64,000 nt of DNA, from assembly GCF_026151205.1 (NCBI RefSeq), contig NC_087082.1:17205401-17269400 (forward strand), read 5' to 3'. The notes under the pieces were generated by a model. The model was given only the letters and a program-made list of their open reading frames with translations, searched no databases and was not told the DNA's origin. Position 1 is the first letter of the stretch; each line of letters begins with the position of its first letter. Below are positions 60,093 to 64,000 of the stretch, in pieces. This DNA is from Bolinopsis microptera. Lineage: Eukaryota > Ctenophora > Tentaculata > Lobata > Bolinopsidae. The translations under genes were made by a program, and so were the position numbers.

Positions 60093-62532
60093 TTAACATG
60101 TTAACACAAAAAACAGCAAGCTAAAAATGATCGGAACACCCATCCATTTACACGAACCGTTTACCAAAAGATGAACCTCAGTACTATACGGCTGGTTAAC
60201 ATACGGATACAGCGTGCACGTAAAGGTCGAGTTTCTCACTGCATTCTCTATCATCACACTGGATTCCTGAACTCCACCAATGTTTATACCGTTTATAAAC
60301 TTGTGTTCTGGAAGTTTGCTGATTTCTGTTCCTTGATCATCTTCCCACGTCACGGTCAAGTTCTTCACTATATCTGAGGAGATACTGTTACTGCTTATGT
60401 AACTTTAACAGATTTCTGAAAGTTTTTTAAACATTTTACCTTGAAACTACTATTGATACGTGATTAAACATTGATATACAGCCGAGTATTTCATAATTCT
60501 CTTACCAGTAGTATAGCCAGTATATAGATACACAATTTGTAACGCGGAGGAAATAAGAAAAGAACTAGTTGACCCTTGTGAAGCCGAGCTTAAACTGTGT
60601 GTAAAATATCACTCAGAGTAATGACTACTCAGAGTCACTTACCAGTCACTTACCAGTCACTTTCCAGTCACTTACCAGTCACTTACCAGTCATTTGCCAG
60701 TCATTTGTCAGTCACTTACCAGTCACTTACCAGTCACTTACCAGTCACTTTCCAGTCACTTACCAGTCACTTACCAGTCATTTGCCAGTCATTTGTCAGT
60801 CATTTACCAATCACTTACCAGTCACTTACCAGTCACTTACCAGTCATTTGTCAGTCACTTACCAGTCACTTACCAGTCACTTACCAGTCACTTACCAGTC
60901 ACTTACCAGTCACTTACCAGTCATTTGCCAGTCATTTGTCAGTCACTTACCAGTCACTTACCAGTCACTTACCAGTCACTTTCCAGTCACTTACCAGTCA
61001 CTTACCAGTCATTTGCCAGTCATTTGTCAGTCACTTACCAGTCACTTACCAGTCACTTACCAGTCACTTTCCAGTCACTTACCAGTCACTTACCAGTCAT
61101 TTGCCAGTCATTTGTCAGTCACTTACCAGTCACTTACCAGTCACTTACCAGTCACTTTCCAGTCACTTACCAGTCATTTACCAGTCACTTACCAGTCATT
61201 TGTCAGTCACTTACCAGTCACTTACCAGTCACTTTCCAGACACTTACCAGCCACTTACCAGTCACGTACCAGTCACTTACCAGTCATTTGTCAGTCACTT
61301 ATCAGTCACTTACCAGTCACTTTCCAGTCACTTACCAGTCATTTACCAGTCACTTACCAGTCATGACGCAAGAAAGAGTAGCTGAGTCCCCCTGGTTCAC
61401 AGTAGCATCATGTGGGGTCACTATGAAGAGGAATACTCTTCTTATACCCTCCCAGTTTGTACCGTCCCCGCTTGTAAACTTGCACTTGTAGATATCGTCT
61501 GAGGTGTTAATAAATGTTTTAGTCGATCGAATTGTACTTGAAGGGGATAGGGAATTTAAAAGAAAAACTTAACGATTACGTTGAAGGATTCGGATGTTCT
61601 TCTTAGTACCTTGAGTGTTGACGGTTGCACCTATTGTGAGGGTTGAAGTTATTGTATCATCATCTTGTGAGGAAGCTATGCTGAATCCGTCATCTGAGTC
61701 TGTTATCTCTTTACCGTCACCTGATCACACTGATCACACTTCGTGTTAGTGTGTTTTACTAGAATACTACTAGTCTCAATACATACTGATTCATCAAACT
61801 GAGAAGTGACTTTGTGAGATTTGTAGGCGGATAAACAGTTTGATTTGCAAATATCACTGAGCTGACTCCTACAGGACTCTGGTTGGTGGTTGTAATTAAG
61901 TCGTGCATTTTGACGGATATGACTATTTCAATTAAGTTCTACTAACTGTTTCTTGTCCAAGTCTGTGTCACGTCCCCGTCCCCGTCCGGAGCGTTAACCA
62001 AGGAACAAACCACCGACATGGTCGTGTTCATGTGACCAATAGCCGGCCTAGAACTCTTTACTTCAGGTTCTGGTGGTGTCAGAAATTCTTCTGGGAATAA
62101 AAACTGCTTTTTTAGTCGTATGGTAAAACTGTCTGATAAATGTCTTTGTCTGTCGAACGAATCTTTGTTAAGCGAAACTCTAGTATAGTAATTTCACAAC
62201 AGACGTCCGTAATGATCTCAAATTTGTTATATACCAAATAATTTGAGATCATTATGAACGTGTCTGTTCGAAGACTTACTACATTTGGGTCTCAAACAAA
62301 GATTCATCACACCGTCGAACAGAGAAAGAAAATCAATGTATTTTCATCTTCAAATATTCAATGTATAGAATATATTATCTCGTCGAGCCAACATGAAATA
62401 ACACTTAATTCATGCAGTACATTTAAAGTTACCAGGCTCCGGTTTAAGCTGTATTTCTGGACTATTCTGGGATAATTCATCTGTTGAACTCACGAAAACA
62501 AAAACTGATAGAACAAGTATTAGAATATTCAT
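60093..62532 (-). CDS. two-Ig-domain, probably GPI-anchored surface protein, five exons
   Basis: Minus-strand exons 62532-62433, 62090-61947, 61720-61610, 61498-61358 and 60373-60093 join to 258 residues with all phases 1. The start MNILILVLSVFVFVSS is a signal peptide. Ig domain 1 spans exons 2-4: SVVCSLVNAPDGD, then TQTWTRN, and DDIYKC as the closing D-x-Y-x-C. Ig domain 2 spans exons 4-5: NQGDSATLSCVMTG, LTVTWEDD, and NSTFTCTL. The C-terminus is a small-residue site (NGSCKWMG) plus a hydrophobic end PIIFSLLFFVLTC without basic residues, typical of a GPI-attachment signal. Sequons include NLT and NST. No family more precise than Ig superfamily. The donor of exon 4 (ACTG, then GTAAGT) is the first unit of a long splice-site-like array that fills intron 4. 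Confidence 0.82.
60634..61363 (-). repeat. 11-bp tandem array of 5'-splice-site-like units, about 65 copies
   Basis: On the minus strand most units read ACTGGTAAGTG; variants are ACTGGCAAATG, ACTGACAAATG and ACTGGAAAGTG, arranged in higher-order blocks. The unit at the left end of exon 4 is the functional donor itself (ATGACTG, then GTAAGT). Confidence 0.95.
62150..62322. repeat. imperfect palindrome in Ig-gene intron 1
   Basis: AATGATCTCAAATTTG at about 62211 pairs with AATTTGAGATCATT at about 62242. Outer segments (GTCGAACGAATCTTTG at about 62153; CAAAGATTCATC and GTCGAACAG near 62296-62322) continue the inversion. A small foldback element. Confidence 0.7.
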
Positions 62533-63260
62533 GATTAGTTACAAATGACAAATCAAATACCGAGTTAACTGAACTGGCATTAAGAATTGATTTGATCGAA
62601 GGATTGTAGTGGTAAGACGATCACTGATTTACTTCGCTCCCCCACGGTCCACACTGCCTTATTCGGTCTCATATTGATGGTCTTTAAGTAGGTGATAATT
62701 AAAATTGTGAAACAAACTCAATTTTAAATGATTTGTGCTGTGTTACGTGAGTAAAAATAAATCTCTTTATTCTTAAGAAAATATATTATATTATATGCCT
62801 ACCCTCAAGTGGTTCTGGAAACATATAATTTGTAACGAGAGTTAAAAGCTTGCTTGTCTTCAATTAAACTTACAACAAATGGCCCTTTCAGTGATTTTCT
62901 GGTTATCTTGAAATCTCCATTCTTTATATTTCCATGAATCACAAGTCTTCTGTCTCAAGTTTGACCTGATAAAGCTGCACTGTAAGGTGTCATATTAGTT
63001 GTCTCTTCCTTACAAACGTTCATCCGTTATAGTTGGTAGATTTCAAAGAAAGGACACGTAGTTCAAATACAGTTATCTTGATTGATTATTAGAAATATCA
63101 GTTTTACGGTTTTATTGACCGGATTGCGACACCACCCAAAAGCACAGCAAAGCATGTCCTCGTTACAGCCCTAATATACTGTTCCATGGCTATCACGGCG
63201 GACGTGTAGTTTACTAATTCTAGTAATTGGGTGAAGCAGACAGAGCACCTATAACAACGT
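62533..63260. other. 5' flank of the Ig gene
   Basis: AT-rich DNA; no promoter element can be named. Confidence 0.45.
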
Positions 63261-63305
63261 GTGTGACGTCACTGTCTCACCAGTGACGTATCTGTGACGT
63301 CACTC
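63261..63305. promoter_or_regulatory. cluster of three CRE-like sites
   Basis: TGACGTCA at 63264-63271 and 63295-63302 and TGACGTAT at about 63284 lie within 40 bases. CREB/ATF-type half-site spacing is regular (about 11 and 20 bases). The served gene is unknown: about 730 bp upstream of the minus-strand Ig gene or upstream of something to the right. Confidence 0.4.
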
Positions 63306-64000
63306 GGTCATGTGATCTGTATCCGTACTATGCTGTACTTTGTACTGCTGTAATTTTATTCTCTATAACCAATCCACCTGTGTCTATTTGGGCACACTTC
63401 AAAGTTGTTTAATGTCCGGACTTATTAATTTTAAATTTAGTGGAAGTACCACCCAAAAGAAGACCTCTTTGCATTGTGCAGTTATCAATATAACCCCGTG
63501 GATAAACATCTACTATGGAGATCAAAAGAAAATATCAAAAGAAAATATAGCGTATGTCAGAGCGGCTCTACTATCTGAATAGATTCAACATCGTTCACGC
63601 TGCGTTGATGGAACTGTAACTCATATTAGTCATATATTAGTACTTTAGTACGTATGCAGTTGTAAGTTGAGAAAACATAAAATTGCATGAACAACTTTGT
63701 TGAACTAAATATGGATTTACAAGCACGCACATAGCTCTTGGAGGACAAATCTCTTCGAAAAAAGAGTTATATATTACTATTAGGGTGGTTCACTGGTTCA
63801 GTGGTTATAACTGACTTAAGGTTCTGATTATATCTAAATTTGAATAGCTACATATTCTTATCAGTAACGTATGTTAAATTACTACAGCCGGGCTATCTTG
63901 TATATATGTCATTAACAAAACCCCAAGGGGGCAACGTGGTATTGTAGTCTCAAATAAATGCCATTATTTTATTCGCACGAAGGAGTATAAATACTCTAAT
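63306..64000. other. right edge, nothing supported
   Basis: An 80-codon frame at 63340-63582 has no domain or splice context. No other feature. Confidence 0.4.

Noticed and set aside
60597..61491. Three overlapping plus-strand frames with repeated LPVTYQSLTSH-like peptides
   Set aside because: An 11-bp repeat keeps all frames open; the array is intronic to the minus-strand Ig gene.

Overview
The window looks like nuclear DNA of an invertebrate animal. The genes have many short GT-AG introns and metazoan family members: a minor-spliceosome protein, Cu/Zn superoxide dismutase, a DPF/BAF45 double-PHD protein, a DHDDS-type prenyltransferase and an FBXO31-like F-box protein. The background is AT-rich, retrotransposons of animal clades are present, and degenerate TTAGGG tracts occur. 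A cnidarian, possibly hydrozoan, is my best guess. It rests on the general look (Ig-domain receptor paralogs, an acidic-pro/cationic-tail secreted peptide, many foldback elements) and not on a diagnostic marker.

Layout. 0-3.3 kb: one exon of a gene entering from the left, a 28-bp minisatellite, then a minus-strand single-exon type I membrane receptor with Ig-like modules and a cysteine-rich stalk. 3.3-10.4 kb: transposon-rich, with a perfect hairpin around telomeric repeats, inverted-repeat families, and a Tc1/mariner-type MITE nested in a hAT-type MITE that itself splits a short reading frame. 10.4-14.1 kb: a four-exon unknown gene and a four-exon SNRNP25 gene. 14-18 kb: a 1.15-kb element with 31-bp perfect inverted ends. 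18.3-19.8 kb: a plus-strand paralog of the first receptor. 20.2-25.4 kb: a nearly intact R4/Dong-like retrotransposon with a C-terminal restriction-like endonuclease. 25.6-28 kb: further elements and a LINE tail. 28.4-37.5 kb: a multi-pass membrane protein, a five-exon SOD1, an FBXO31-like C-terminal exon and a 56-residue two-exon protein. 39.2-45.9 kb: an eight-exon MFS transporter whose last intron contains an antisense two-exon gene for a 63-residue secreted peptide resembling an antimicrobial precursor. 46.6-49.7 kb: intronless DHDDS and an intronless unknown protein. 50.3-56.8 kb: a seven-exon DPF-family protein. 57.8-58.5 kb: the first exons of a WW-domain protein. 60.1-62.5 kb: a minus-strand five-exon, two-Ig-domain, probably GPI-anchored protein whose third intron-exon junction has become an array of about 65 near-copies of its own 5' splice site.

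Themes. Surface or secreted proteins are over-represented: two Ig/stalk receptors, one GPI-type Ig protein and one cationic peptide. These suit recognition or defence, but nothing in the sequence proves that. Tandem repeats repeatedly touch splice sites or coding ends (left-edge exon, MFS exon 5, DHDDS 3' end, DPF exon 5, Ig gene exon 4). Foldback elements with TTAA, TA and 8-bp target duplications make up much of the non-coding DNA. No prokaryotic operon, CRISPR array, rRNA or convincing tRNA gene was seen. All exon structures are inferred by eye from splice sites, phase and family resemblance.
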